Source of the DNA: Nereocystis luetkeana
Taxonomy: Eukaryota > Sar > Phaeophyceae > Laminariales > Laminariaceae
Direction of reading: 5' to 3'
Length of the DNA stretch: 64,000 nt
Assembly: GCA_031213475.1 (NCBI GenBank)
Contig: JARUPZ010000030.1
Location: 1,300,885 to 1,364,884 of the forward strand
A model generated the notes under the pieces. It worked only from the letters and a program-made list of their open reading frames with translations, did no database searches and was not told the DNA's origin. Below, piece by piece: positions 33,318-44,183 of this stretch. Each line of letters begins with the position of its first letter. Position 1 is the first letter of the stretch. The translations under genes were made by a program, and so were the position numbers.

Positions 33318-33819
33318 CGGGGGGGGGGGGGTGTACTCGATATCATGCATGACCGTAGTCGTATGACCGTAGACTCTCGCATCCCTACAACCCCGGAACG
33401 GAGCATGTCGGGTTTTCACCGAGCAGGCAGATATTGCTTGCACCAAGCGAGAAGCGCCGTGAGATGGTCGGCGAGTCGAAAGAAGGGTGAGCTGCATCCT
33501 ACTGAGAACCGTTCGGACTTGCACATGGACGACAGCTTCAAGCAGTCAATTTATTTTCCGGTGTGGCCACCTCCAGAGAGATGTCGATGAGGGTACTATG
33601 TAACTGCCTCGTGGGTGCCTTACCACAAACACTAGGTGATACGATAATTTCCCTTGTGCGGGTCAGAGGTTCTCCACGTCGCACAAATCGTCTATAACTC
33701 GATCGCCAGCTGCGACCGACCGCCAAAAAATAAAACAAAAAACGGTACCCTGGTTGTCTAGCTCACGTAGTGAGCGGCATGTTTCACAGTGTCGCTCTCA
33801 ACCGACGCTGACCCAACCC
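33318..33819 (-). mobile_element. PC-SINE copy K, full length
   Basis: A minus-strand full-length copy of about 500 bp. Its head (near 33,819) starts within 10-15 bases of the LINE-A 3' poly-C tail at 33,826-33,843 and lies in the same orientation, so it sits directly downstream of that LINE. The tail is a G tract at 33,318-33,331 on the plus strand. Confidence 0.88.
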
Positions 33820-33825
33820 ATGGGG

Positions 33826-34345
33826 GAGGGGGGGGGGGGGGGCGTGCTTATTTGTTGCTTGCCTTGAGTCATTTGAGCATTGACCACGCATCCCCTTCGA
33901 GACGGAGCACCGCTCCAAGTCCTAGTAGAGATACCTCCAACAGTTGGGCACTCAATACGCAGCTTTCATATGTTGCACAGAAAACGGTTTGCTAATCTTA
34001 TCCCCTTCCCGTTTCGCCACCCGTGGCCACCATCTGTCTCCTAGGATAGAGATCGTTTTCTCGCTACTATCTGATGTACCAAACTTCTCCATGTCACATT
34101 CGTCTATCTGCTACCCCATTTCCTCCTCTAACACATCCCGTTCCTCCTTGTACATTTCACATTCTTCCACAATGCGAGTTCTACTACCAATTGCTTTGCC
34201 ACAGGGGAACATCTGTGCATCTACTGCCTCCTCTCGGCCAGTGGTATAGCTATTTCTTCTTTCTGGTGGGTCCAGGTCCCCGGCATGAAATTGAAGTTTC
34301 AGCGTTCTTGCGAAATCCATGGGCCGTGCAAAGACGGTTTCGTTC
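33826..34345 (-). mobile_element. LINE-A second copy, 3' part
   Basis: On the minus strand it reads MDFARTLKLQFHAGDLD, then PCGKAIGSRTRIVEECEMYK, a C-terminal Cys/His region in which the first Cys and the His of the usual C-x-C...H-x4-C pattern are replaced. It continues to the 3' end and a poly-C tail. The frame has stops. The matching 5' part lies at 36,805-37,860. Confidence 0.8.
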
Positions 34346-34349
34346 CTTC

Positions 34350-36800
34350 ATCTTCTTATTGCCATTGCCCTCGATGGAAAGCATTTGAGCGCTGTTCTCA
34401 GCTTGCTTGCCTTTTTTTTGTGAAGTCGCAGTTGAAGTTGGTGAGAGTGACGAGAGAGACCAGTCGGCACCGGCACAGACGGCACCTCAGCAGGCGGGGT
34501 TTGGCTCAGACTGAGCGTTTGTGTGCTGGCTGTCGGTACTACTCGTGGTCGTACTGGGCGGGGATAATGGGATATTCGTCGTGGTTCGTAAAGGGCGTTC
34601 ATCATCCTACATACATTTCTGCTTCGTGTTGTTGATAGTGACGCACCAGACTCTGCTATTACTAGAAGAATGGGAACGACGAGCGTGACAGGTCTACGGC
34701 AGTGTTCAAGCTCCTAACTGCATTAAGCTACTGCGTTGGCGGTTGTCATGGATGCGTTGTTGTCGTTCTCAACCTCGGCATCCTAACGACGGATGTCCCG
34801 CTAGCTGGACCGGAACAGGCCACAGGCGCCGCCAGCCGGCAGAGACTCCGGGCACACAGCAAGCCAGGGACGACCCGGGGGACACACGAACAACTCTCCG
34901 GTCTCAAAGGTAGTGCCACCAGCCGCGGCGCACCACAGCGGCAGGAGCACCTGCACCAGTACTACAGCATTGGGATCGATTTCATGGAGATAATCGGTTT
35001 TGCAGTGCTAAATAAATCACTCAAGCGATGCGCGTCACAGCGCAGAAACCTTGTACAACTAAAACTCCCTGTCGCGCGAGATCGTCTGTGTCTAGGATAA
35101 GGCATGGACACTGGACACCCTGGATGTTCACGGGTGGAAATACCAGTGTAGTGTGCAGAACACACAGACCCACACCGCATACCAGGCGGTGTCTGGTGCC
35201 AGGTAGCCCTATTTTTGCTCACCGCGTGAAATGAACACAATTAATTGCACATACAACCATTCGATAAGAGTCGACGAGGGAAGGAAGGGCTGAATTAAAT
35301 CTCGCGAAAAAAACAAAAGCAGGGACCGTAGTGGGGAGGTGGGAGAAGACCCTGCTAGGTCCCCCCGGATCTGAGTTATGAGTATAAGAACGCGAGAGAA
35401 AAGAGAAGGGCGAAGATAATATATGAGATGGGCCGAAAAAAAAAAACGCATATAGATAGGTCAGGTCTATAGTGTCTCATCTGCTTATAATACTTTTGAT
35501 AGGTGCTAGGTTTCTGTCTTGCTTGGTTCTCATTTTTGTCGAGCCGTCTTATTTTAACTGCTGCTATGGAGACCATCTAGCAAAAATCTGGCTTTTTTTT
35601 TAATACACAACTTGGTGAAATCACGATCCTCTTCAATGATGTGACAATGGGCATCCTTGTCCTGTCGTGCTGCTGTGATCTTGACGCAATTAATAGCCTA
35701 TTACGTAGCTAAAACAAATCACGCCCACCGACCTCTCGAATATCGGCACTGCAGTAGGTACCCCTATTTATAGCACTGCTGACCACTCTGAACATAAACG
35801 TACGAACCGTTTTGATCTAAATACTAGTACCCCAACGATCTTTATTTTCTGGCCGACCAGAGTCCATTAGCATTTTCTATAATACTGCAGTAGCCCAGTT
35901 TCTGGCCGGCCAGAGTCTTTAGCACTTCGCATAGATCATGTGATGTGGTCGAGTATCAGTTGGTACCCGATTTAAGAGGCCCTCGTGCTATACGCGTGCT
36001 CGAGTGCTCTCAGTGCGGGGCATGCTCTTCCCAACGCTTCCTGCTGCTGACGTGCATGCTCTTCATTATCTACAGTACAGGGATATTGGGCATGCTCTTC
36101 TCGTGTCCCCGTAGAGTTGATTGAGCCCCTCGGATCAACAACATTACCCTTGTTTGGGTGGGGTGTCCACAGGCAAGAGTTAAACACACAGCAGTGGTGT
36201 TAGTCAGTTTCAACATCATTTCCCTAGTACATAATTATCTTCTCCACGCCTCCTGCTCTCTACGTGCATACTTGTGGTGTTGGTACTGCAGCATGGTATC
36301 TATACTCGTTCGTGCTCGAGTGCTCTCTGCGCCGGGCATACTCTTCTTGCGTCCCCGAGTGGTTGAGCCTCTCCGGTAGTGTTGGTACAGTATGGGTATG
36401 GTATTGTACGGTGTGGCATGGTGTGTGGTGTAGCACGGTATGCGATGTCGTATGTTGATATGGTATGATGGTACGGTTTATTGTGGATATACTATATGGA
36501 AAAAAAGCACGGTTAGTGATATGGTATGCTGGTGGTACGGTATGATGGTACGGTGTGGTGGATGTATTATATGGCTAAATATTGCCTGGTGGTATGGTAT
36601 GTTTCAGTGTAAAAGTTCTGCAAGAGTCGAATACGTACGTCGTTTGAACATCATCTGTAACGAACCAATATATCAATCATCGGAACGAACTATTTATTAA
36701 CACATGTTCGAAAATATAAGGGGTGCGGACAGACAAACAAACAGGTCTGCAGTTGCCAAAATACTGATTTTTATAAACTGAGAAAAATACCCGTACCATG
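34350..36800. other. About 2.4 kb separating the two LINE-A parts
   Basis: The LINE-A reading resumes on each side at nearly the same element position, so this block is probably a later insertion. It holds a GGCCGRCCAGAGTC repeat pair (35,850, 35,908), GGGCATRCTCTTC(T)...GTCCCCG repeats (about 36,017, 36,097 and 36,336) and a GGTATGGTA/GGTACGGT-rich tract at 36,375-36,600. No transposase, polymerase or host gene was recognised in it. Confidence 0.5.
36375..36602. repeat. GGTATG-type degenerate minisatellite
   Basis: Irregular repeats of TGGTATGGTA, TACGGTGTGG and GATGGTACGG over about 225 bp. Confidence 0.75.
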
Positions 36801-36804
36801 TACC

Positions 36805-37860
36805 TGGTATGTCTCTCCTAAGTGTTTCTCTTATTTTACGTTATATGTTAGCGCTAGCCTGTCCCTTCGCTCCATCCTTTCTTTTACTTCTATCTTGTAT
36901 CTCTCGAACTTCTCTGCGGACAGAACCTCTGCCTGGTTTCCTCCTATATCCTTTCATACTTTCTCGACGCTATCCCACCTCATTCCAGCTTGCTTTTTGA
37001 CATTTCTCCTATAGAGCTCCATCATGCTACGTATGAGTTGGCGACCTCTCTTTTGGGCCTTTACTGTATATGGCCATTTCAACTTTCTCACGTGTTGCAC
37101 CGGTCTTCAGTGGGTAAATTCCCAGCTCTGCTCCTACTGCTGTATTACTTGTCATGCTTGAGCATCCTAATACTTTTTTTAGCTGTCGTCATCTGTGTAC
37201 CGTTTCTACTAATAGCTGTTTTACGAACCTAGCGTCCCCTTTCCGTACTTGTGCATATTCTAGTTTTGGTACAGTCGCATGAATCAAGACACACCTCTTA
37301 CTCTTTGCGTCAAGGTGCGAGTCTGTCAGGATCGCATCCGTCTGACCTGCAATATGTATGCTTTGCTGTTTTTGCATCCCAAGAGCAGTTTTTTAGATCT
37401 CAACGGCAAAGTACGTGTACTGGTCTGCGATCGGTAAGTCATCTCCTTTCCAGGTCCGTTTGAAAAGTTACTGGGTTCACCTAATCTTTGTCACATAAAA
37501 CTACTGCACACTTTTTTATGTTCGCCGTCACTCTCCATGTCCTGTGAATAGTTTTTCTAGTGCCTTCTGTATTTTTTCCTGCAACCCTTCGGGAGTTTCT
37601 GGTATCCGCACGAAATCATCCGCAAAACAACAATCCCGACATCGTACTTCCGCCCACCGTGACTCCCGGCTTCACCGGATCGACTGCTTCTCAGAAGACA
37701 TTAATGTATGCCTTGAATAGGTAGTAGGCGATAGCGGATAGCGTACATCCCTGTGCAACTCCTTGCGGAATGGCAACATGCTTCGATATTTCCCCGTCCA
37801 GCATCACAGCAATTCTCGCACGTTGTGCCAATTTTTCATCATGGGTTTCATCGAGTCCAA
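36805..37860 (-). mobile_element. LINE-A second copy, RT part
   Basis: Read on the minus strand this is the reverse transcriptase and following region in several frames. Visible pieces are AVMLDGE, a FADDF catalytic box near 37,620 followed by IPETPEGLQ, LPIADQYTY, DAILTDSHLD and CVLIHATVPKLEYAQ. The polymerase aspartate pair is kept here though the frame is broken elsewhere. The same order of blocks occurs in the 48.6-52.3 kb copy. It stops at the border of the inserted block near 36,805. Confidence 0.85.
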
Positions 37861-37994
37861 GGGCAGGAGCATCAAGCGCCTAGATACATACCTGGTACAC
37901 GGTTATATGCACTTGGTATGACGACGCCACACCAGTGAGAGGCAAACATGTCGGTTGACGATTTAGTCTTCACACGTCAAGGCCTCAATAGGCT

Positions 37995-38170
37995 TCTTTA
38001 TATTATCATTATTTCTCTTGCCATCCGACAATGTGCAGCATGATCTTCGACATGGATCACTCATAACTTTCCCGAAAGAAGAAAACCTCGGAAACAAAAG
38101 GAAACCCATGCACCAAGTCTACCTCCCTTCCGTGCCAACTTTCAGCTTGTCTGCTCTTTTCGTGTGGGTA
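37995..38170 (-). repeat. LINE-C 3' end, reverse copy
   Basis: A minus-strand copy of the 4,655-4,800 segment with almost no differences; the AAT-type tail is near 37,995-38,015. It lies next to PC-SINE copy L. Confidence 0.75.
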
Positions 38171-38181
38171 GTTTCCCCCCC

Positions 38182-38394
38182 CGGTTCTTAGTAGGATGCA
38201 GCTCACCCTTCATGCGACTCGCCGGACACCTCACGGCGCTCCGTGCTTGGTGCAAGTAATGTCTGCCTGGTCGGTGAAAACTCGACATGCTCCGTCCCGG
38301 CATTGTAGGGATGCGAGGGTCTATGGTCATACGACTACGGCCACGCATGAAATCAAGTGCATCTCTCCTATCGAGTACACCCCCCCCCCCCTCT
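38182..38394 (+). mobile_element. PC-SINE copy L, 5' truncated
   Basis: Begins at GGTTCTTAGTAGGATGCAGC and runs through the conserved 3' half to a C tract at 38,381-38,394. About 210 bp. Confidence 0.85.
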
Positions 38395-38750
38395 CCTGTG
38401 CCTGCCGGGGTTCCTCAACATATGCTCCGGATAGTTGGGATGTACCCCCTCCGGGTTTGCACCAAGGCAGGCATGCATGTAGTGCATTTCTCTTGTCTAC
38501 GGGACGATCTTAGACGCACGCGTGCACTGAACCCAAACCAAGCCCTAAAGCCTTAATCCTACCCGCAAATGCAACCCCTTTAGCACGATCCACCCCCCCG
38601 GCACACATATAATATATACCTGGTTTACGATCAAGTAGACACTCGTAGGCTAACGAGGCAAGGCGGAGCCTCGTGCTTGCAGCAGGCCGCCTCATCAGGC
38701 TCGCTTCGCACAGACAGCAGTGAGAATAAGGTTACGACGATATGGTGATT
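38395..38750. other. No gene seen
   Basis: Mixed sequence with a near-match TACCTGGTT at 38,617. No recognised feature. Confidence 0.4.
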
Positions 38751-38752
38751 CC

Positions 38753-39166
38753 CTAGCATAGGCACCCGGAGCGCGTGGAATCCAATGTCGAGTACAGATC
38801 GCGCACAGCCTCGAGGTGTTCCCCGATTGCTGGCGCTGCTTGCTGCGCCGGTAGAGCAAGCAACGAAAACAGCCCACGGAGGGATTGAAGAAATAAAAAA
38901 ACGACAAAAACAGCACGAAATGCCGCCTCACTCAAAACAGCGCCATTGCCACATCAGCCCGGCGACCGCGACCACCTCGAGACGGCGTGCGACGAAACAC
39001 GTCCCACGCGTTGTAGCCCATGCCCGTCCGCTTCTACAGATCTCGGGGGTTTGTAGAAATCGGCCTCGTACGACAGCTCTCGCAGATCAACGACAATGCG
39101 AAAGAACGCGAACAGAGAGTACATAACAGGCAGCAGATAAATTAAACAGCCGAAGCCTGTACGCAC
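38753..39166 (-). CDS. Possible membrane-protein exons
   Basis: One minus-strand frame is open from 39,166 to 38,753 except for a single TGA near 38,955. The upstream part reads CLIYLLPVMYSLFAFFRIVV followed by DLRELSYEADFYKPPRS; the downstream part reads FRAVFVVFLFLQSLRGLFSL. Both hold hydrophobic helices. An intron covering the TGA is possible, but pyrimidine-rich intron ends can also mimic such frames. No family recognised. Confidence 0.22.
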
Positions 39167-39217
39167 CCCTTGTGTGTGCGTTGCGTCGTGTTGGCTTCAC
39201 GTTAAACCGTCCTTTCC

Positions 39218-39322
39218 ATTACGGGGGACCATAGTTAATAGGACCTATGGTATACACGAAAACCTATATATTTAACCAATTTTACTAACAATATTTGGTC
39301 CAATTAACTATGGTCCCCCGTG
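39218..39322. mobile_element. MITE-1 copy 7
   Basis: A 105-bp copy. The left end is complete (ATTACGGGGGACCATAG); the right end reads CCCCCGTGA. First of four copies within 1.3 kb. Confidence 0.92.
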
Positions 39323-39513
39323 ACACCTCAAGCGCATCAGGTACACCCACCCATCAGTGTCCGTCCTGAGTACGAGGTATTCGTCCTAAAGAGATTTAAA
39401 ATTTTACGTACAGCAGTATGAAGAGACTTTTTATTACCCTACAGGCAGAGGCATAACACTGCCGCATAAAACGTACCCGGAGACGGGTGAAAAAGAGAGT
39501 GAATGTATCACAC

Positions 39514-39621
39514 TATTACGGGGGATCATAGCCAATAGAGCCAAAAAATGTTAGAAAAAATAGCGAAATATTACTGGTTTTTGTGTGTACCGTAGGTCCT
39601 ATTTAATGTGATCCCCCGTAA
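39514..39621. mobile_element. MITE-1 copy 8
   Basis: Variant arms GGGGGATCATAG and TGTGATCCCCCGTAA. The change to ATC/GAT is present in both arms, so the pairing was kept, which suggests the variant itself transposed. Confidence 0.9.
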
Positions 39622-39970
39622 CAGTTGCCTGGTACGTATTGCATGGTACCAGTATATACCAGCAGGTAGTAAATAAATAGGTACCCTCTGGGACGTTCAA
39701 TTGAATACCTCTGGTATGGCATCCCCTTCCGGCGTGCTAGCAAGCAAGACACGCCATGAACCCTTGTTTCAGGGACCCTAACAACAGTGATTTTTGGGAT
39801 TGGAGGTCCCTTGCGCACCAACGTCCCTTATCAGAGTTGATACCAGCCCCTTGATACTTTTAGTATACTGCACTGTACAGAAAAAAACTGAATCTGATTG
39901 AAACCTGACTCCAAGCGTGCTGTCCCCACAGCCCCGGCATACAATAAAGTCCAGCGGTTACCTTTCAAAT
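39622..39970. other. No gene seen
   Basis: Short spacer between MITE copies; nothing recognised. Confidence 0.4.
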
Positions 39971-39973
39971 GTT

Positions 39974-40078
39974 ATTACGGGGGACCACAGCAAACAGGAC
40001 CTATGGAATACATAAAACCTCTATATTTCGCTATTTTTACTAGCAATATTTGGTCCTATTTACTATGGCCCCCCGTAA
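39974..40078. mobile_element. MITE-1 copy 9
   Basis: A 105-bp copy with ACCACAGCAAACAGGACC in the left arm and TTTACTATGGCCCCCCGTAA at the right. Confidence 0.9.
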
Positions 40079-40299
40079 CACTAGCAATACTAACAGCGTT
40101 GGTACCCTGAGTTCGAAACACGCCGGTGGAGAGTGAGCTTATGGCCTCATCGGTAAGAATAAAAAGGGACCGTATTGCAGAGAGCACCTTCGTAGAGCGC
40201 GTGGGTACAGGCATAATTATTAGATGCGAGTCGGCGACGAGGGAATTAGGAGCTGCAAGTCTTCTCGCGATAAATATGCTGGGGACTGGACGAGCCGTA

Positions 40300-40362
40300 G
40301 TGGAGAGGGGGGGGGAGGGGAGGGGAGGGGAAGGGGGGGGGGGGGGGGGGGGTGACCCCGGA
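40300..40362. repeat. G-rich tract
   Basis: GGGGAGGGGAG repeats followed by about 20 consecutive G. No LINE-A or PC-SINE tail sequence is attached. Confidence 0.85.
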
Positions 40363-40382
40363 TAATGGCTATTGATACTACT

Positions 40383-40490
40383 ATTGACGGGGGTCCATCG
40401 TAAATAGGACCAAATGTATAGAGTAAAATTAGCGATTTCTACAGGTTTTGTGTGTACCGTAGGTCCTATTTAATATGGTCCCCCGTAATA
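40383..40490. mobile_element. MITE-1 copy 10
   Basis: The left arm reads GACGGGGGTCCATCGTAAAT, so the outer ATT is lost; the right end GGTCCCCCGTAATA is intact. A fragment resembling one MITE-2 end (GCAGTCCTAAAAAGG) lies about 75 bp downstream. Confidence 0.88.
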
Positions 40491-41245
40491 ATACTATTGG
40501 ATGGAGAGAGGAAAGGAGGGCGAAGATAATAAACGGGAGAGAAAAAAGAAAAAAAAACGAGAGTGCAGTCCTAAAAAGGTGATAGAGTAAGCAGTGGGGG
40601 GGAAACGGTAGGCAGAAAATAGCTACCCCTCATATACAGCAGTTTTCCTTTTCATCTCGGGGCGCCTTGAAACAGGTCCATCCCTCGAAAGGGGCTTACC
40701 TGCAGTACCTTACAAGAAAATATGTCACACACCAAGGCACCCGTCAGGCGCCTTGTGACGGGGACCAGAAAAATAGAGCCAGAGGCAGCCAGCCAGCCAC
40801 CCCTGCACGGCAGTATGTACCGTATAAACACACTTTCACCCCCCCCCCTCCCACCCCCACCCCCCCGCGCCCGCGAGGACTTTTCCACAAGCTGATTTTG
40901 TCGACGACAGGGAGAATTAGATGCAAAAACACCGAGCGGCGCGGCGTGTCTGTCTATGTATGGAACGATCTGGACTACTTACACACGTGTATCTTTTAAA
41001 AGCCGCCGCTTTGTTCGGTTTGTGTGCGCCCGTGCCCCCCCCGCCCGCCCCCCGCCCCCAACCCCCTCTAGTTTGAGAGAAAACCAGCTCTGAAGTTCAT
41101 CGCACGGGGCGTGCTAACTTGCGTGTTGTGTATCCGTTCGTTGGTCGGTCTTTACACAACAAGTTCATGCTGCTGCCTGATAGTGTCACACCGTCACGCT
41201 TCCCCTGAGATATCATGCCCCGCCTTGTTTTTTTTTCCTGGCCCG
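40491..41245. other. Spacer with C-rich tracts
   Basis: C-rich stretches near 40,840-40,870 and 41,034-41,067. A 110-codon plus-strand frame has no recognised domain. Confidence 0.45.
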
Positions 41246-41248
41246 CAA

Positions 41249-41478
41249 CTCATATCTCCAAGAACGAAAAGAAGAAGCGAGGATACACACCGTAGAGACA
41301 GCGGATCTGCTCTTCTTGCGGCACACCTGCCCCCCCCCCCCCCCCCGACAACGAAAGCCGCACCCATATCTCCAAGAATGAAAAGAAGCAAGGATACACA
41401 TCGTAGAGGCAGCGGATCTCCTCTTTCTTGCGGCACACCTGCTCCCCCCCCCGTGAGACGAAATATCGTGCTTTTTCG

Positions 41479-41511
<33 letters not shown>

Positions 41512-41570
41512 TGTCGACCTGCACTCGTACACACCTATCTCCAAGAAAAGAAAAGAGGCGAGGGGATGTC
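41249..41570. repeat. 114-bp tandem repeat with (GT)n
   Basis: Units start with CATATCTCCAAGAA(C/T)GAAA near 41,250 and 41,364; a partial third lies near 41,534 (CTATCTCCAAGAA). Each full unit carries GAGGATACACA/CAAGGATACACA, CAGCGGATCT and CTTGCGGCACACCTG and ends in a C tract. A (GT)n run at about 41,479-41,508 splits the third unit from the second. Confidence 0.85.
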
Positions 41571-41819
41571 ATCATACAGCAGCAGCAGCAGCAGCAGCGG
41601 ATCCTCTTACGTGCGTACGACTACCTACTATTTGATGAACCGCTAAAGGCCGTCTGTGAGGGGGAGCATCACGCGCACGACGAGTGAGTGCCACACGGGA
41701 TCACAAAACCGCCGGCCAGACTCGGACACTACTTACTTGTGTATACACCAACGCGAAGATTGTCCTCAAAATGTTTTACGGTCATATCCGACTCACCTCT
41801 TGAATCGAACGCAAGCTTC

Positions 41820-41925
41820 ACGGGGGAACATAGTAATCACAGGACCGAGTATGCGCACAAACAATAATGAATATATAGTATTTTGTGTGTATCTCGGGTC
41901 CTGACTGCCATGACCGGCCGTGATG
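41820..41925. mobile_element. MITE-1 copy 11, strongly diverged
   Basis: CGGGGGAACATAGTAATCAC ... GGTCCTGACTGCCATGACCG. Only the general layout and inner CAGGACC/GGTCCTG arms remain. Confidence 0.5.
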
Positions 41926-42130
41926 AGCGGGGAATTAAAAAGGGCCGGGCGGACTTTGTGCGCCGGGGACTACCCAAGTAAGTGTCAAAATATCTGTCTA
42001 TGGTATACGAAGTATATGCTATATGTTATCATACTTCGTACAGATATTTGGGTATATGTATGATATTTCATATATGCCTGGTTTTATAGATATTCTACAG
42101 TAGTATGTACACAGAGAGGTTAACTTTGTC
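41926..42130. other. AT-rich spacer
   Basis: A short inverted repeat, TATACGAAGTATATG and GTATGATATTTC-type sequence. Nothing else recognised. Confidence 0.35.
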
Positions 42131-42134
42131 CGTC

Positions 42135-43245
42135 AGTCAGCTCGAGTCAGCTCTTCTACGGGATATATATATCTGGTGAATGTGCAAGCACAAATAAAAT
42201 TGTAATAATGCTGTACTTGAAATATTCAAAGTTCAACTTTTAAAAAAAATTGGAAAAATAAAAAACAATTATTTCTTCAAATTTCAAATATGCTTTCGAA
42301 AATTCGAAAGTTCGCTCGACACGAACCATAATAAACTTGCTGCTTATATATACACACCGTCCGGAAGCAAGAAGCCGTTCGGGGTCCGGACAGCACTTAC
42401 TCCATACGACCTTAGGGGTATTTTATTGCGGTGTTTCCGTATCGCCCCTATGAGGTTAGGGAGGCGTTTCTGACTGATAGTTACGCATTCCCTGGTAAGC
42501 ATGTAAGCATGCGTTGCGTACTTGTGTGCGTGTGCGTGTGCGTGTGTTTTTAAGGGTCCATTGCAAGTATTAGGCGCAATGAATGATATGTACGTATCAC
42601 ACGTCGTCAGCAATACTATGACATGAGTTGGGCCACATTGATTGGTCGATTTTCTGCCCGTGGCTGTATAATCTGTTACTGTATTGCTCCTTCTACGTAG
42701 TCGTACGAGGAACATACAGTAGTAGCTCGACTCAGCTCTCCTACCGGATAGTTCTATCTGGTGAACGCGCAAAAAAAAACCGGAAAGTTCTATCAAAATT
42801 CAAAATTTCAAAATTTTAAAATTTCAAAAAATCAAATATTTCAAATATTTCCCCCGAAAGTTACAACAAATCGCTCTACAGGCAGCGAAAGACAAGACTA
42901 CTTGCTGCATACATGCCGCCCGGAAGCCGTTCGGGGTTCGGGCAGCACTTACCCCACACGTCTTTGCGAGTACGTACAGGAGTACGTATAGGTGTATGCT
43001 GATGTATCCCCGTATCGCCCCTAAGGTTTTGGAGGCCTTTTTGACTGATACTTACACATTACCTGGCAATAACAACTACCAGTAGTACCTGGTATGTTTT
43101 CTTGTGTTTTCTTTCTTTTTTAAACACGGTTTACGGCAAGTACCAGGCACTACTGTAGTGATAAGTACGTGCGTCGTCAGCATTTTACTCTTCTACGAGT
43201 TGGGCCAAATTGGTCCATCTTCAGCTGTGCCCGTCATTATTGTGG
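42135..43245. repeat. Tandem duplication of about 585 bp
   Basis: The left copy (about 42,135-42,675) and right copy (about 42,720-43,245) share, in order, AGCTCGANTCAGCTC, an A/T-rich TTCAAAATTT block, CCGGAAGCCGTTCGGGG, CAGCACTTACYCCA, CCGTATCGCCCCTA, TTTNTGACTGATA, CGTCGTCAG, GAGTTGGGCCA and GTGCCCGTC-type segments. Identity is moderate with several indels, so the duplication is old. Confidence 0.8.
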
Positions 43246-43636
43246 CACGGGCACATACATTGATTGGGAAAAAAACAGCTACCTGATCATACGTACCAGC
43301 TCAAAAGCTTTTTTTTTTTAAGTTTTGTCAATCAAACCCTGGTACTTATTATTATGTTGTTCACGTACAGGTTGGCGACGAGCAACATCGGAAACCGTTC
43401 CAACTGCGCAGGGGTCGCTCGAACAGAGATAGAGATACCGTTCGTCCCCCCCCCCCCCTCCACGCGGGTTTAACTACTACTGCTACTCCCTGTCGTCGTT
43501 AAATACAAAACGTAACTATTATAAGTGATCGACGTTTGATGTTGCCTCACCGTCCAACGACGTGCGGCACAAATCGAAGTTTTGATGTGATGCTACAAGA
43601 CAGAGATCACAAACACAATCGCATATAAATACATAC
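43246..43636. other. No gene seen
   Basis: Isolated C tract near 43,447. No recognised domain. Confidence 0.4.
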
Positions 43637-43639
43637 TGT

Positions 43640-43975
43640 GAAGGTGTTGCCTACTGAGCCATAGGGGTAAAAGACCGATCGAGAACCCAACCCAGGGTAA
43701 CCCTTATAACACTCTCCCCCCCTCTGAACGGCGGGACCTTTGGGGGCGTCGGAACCGTATACGTCCGTACGCTGACCTTACCCGCTTCGTTTCATTACCT
43801 GGGGATCCAGGGAGATGTGTTTTTTTAGGTGTGCACGCGCAAGCGTTTCTGTAAAAGAAACGTTCGAAGTGAGGTTCGAACCCGTGACCTGGACGACGTC
43901 AAATGTGAAGGTGTTGCCCACTGAGCTATAGGGGTAAAAGACGGATCGAGTACCCAGCCCAGGGTAATCCTTAAC
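43640..43975 (-). repeat. tRNA-derived SINE-like repeat, copy 2
   Basis: Same structure as 14,690-15,003, with two A-box-like strings (TGGCTCAGTAGG near 43,660 and TAGCTCAGTGGG near 43,925, minus strand) and a GGTTCGAACC B-box match near 43,872. Both copies carry a GGGGGCGTCGGAACCG-type linker. The tRNA-Ser-like 3' half seen at 15.0 kb is absent here. Confidence 0.7.
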
Positions 43976-44183
43976 AATACCTGGTACGATGCATGAATAT
44001 ATGCATGCTTGGCATACATGCATACTTCGTTCGAGGTTCATCCATTCGCCTCTTTTATTCTCGCACACATGCCCCTGACCCCCCCCCCCCTCTCCATTCG
44101 CCTTGCCCTAAGTGTGACCGTAACTTAGAACCGGGGTTCAAACCAGCCCCCCCCCCCCCACCCCCCCTATATATATTGTATAT

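Noticed and set aside
40558-40585. Additional MITE-2 copy
   Set aside because: Only one end of about 15 bases (GCAGTCCTAAAAAGG) is present, with no partner arm or TTAA.
41456-41520. Histidine/threonine- or valine/cysteine-rich proteins
   Set aside because: Caused by the (GT)n/(AC)n microsatellite.
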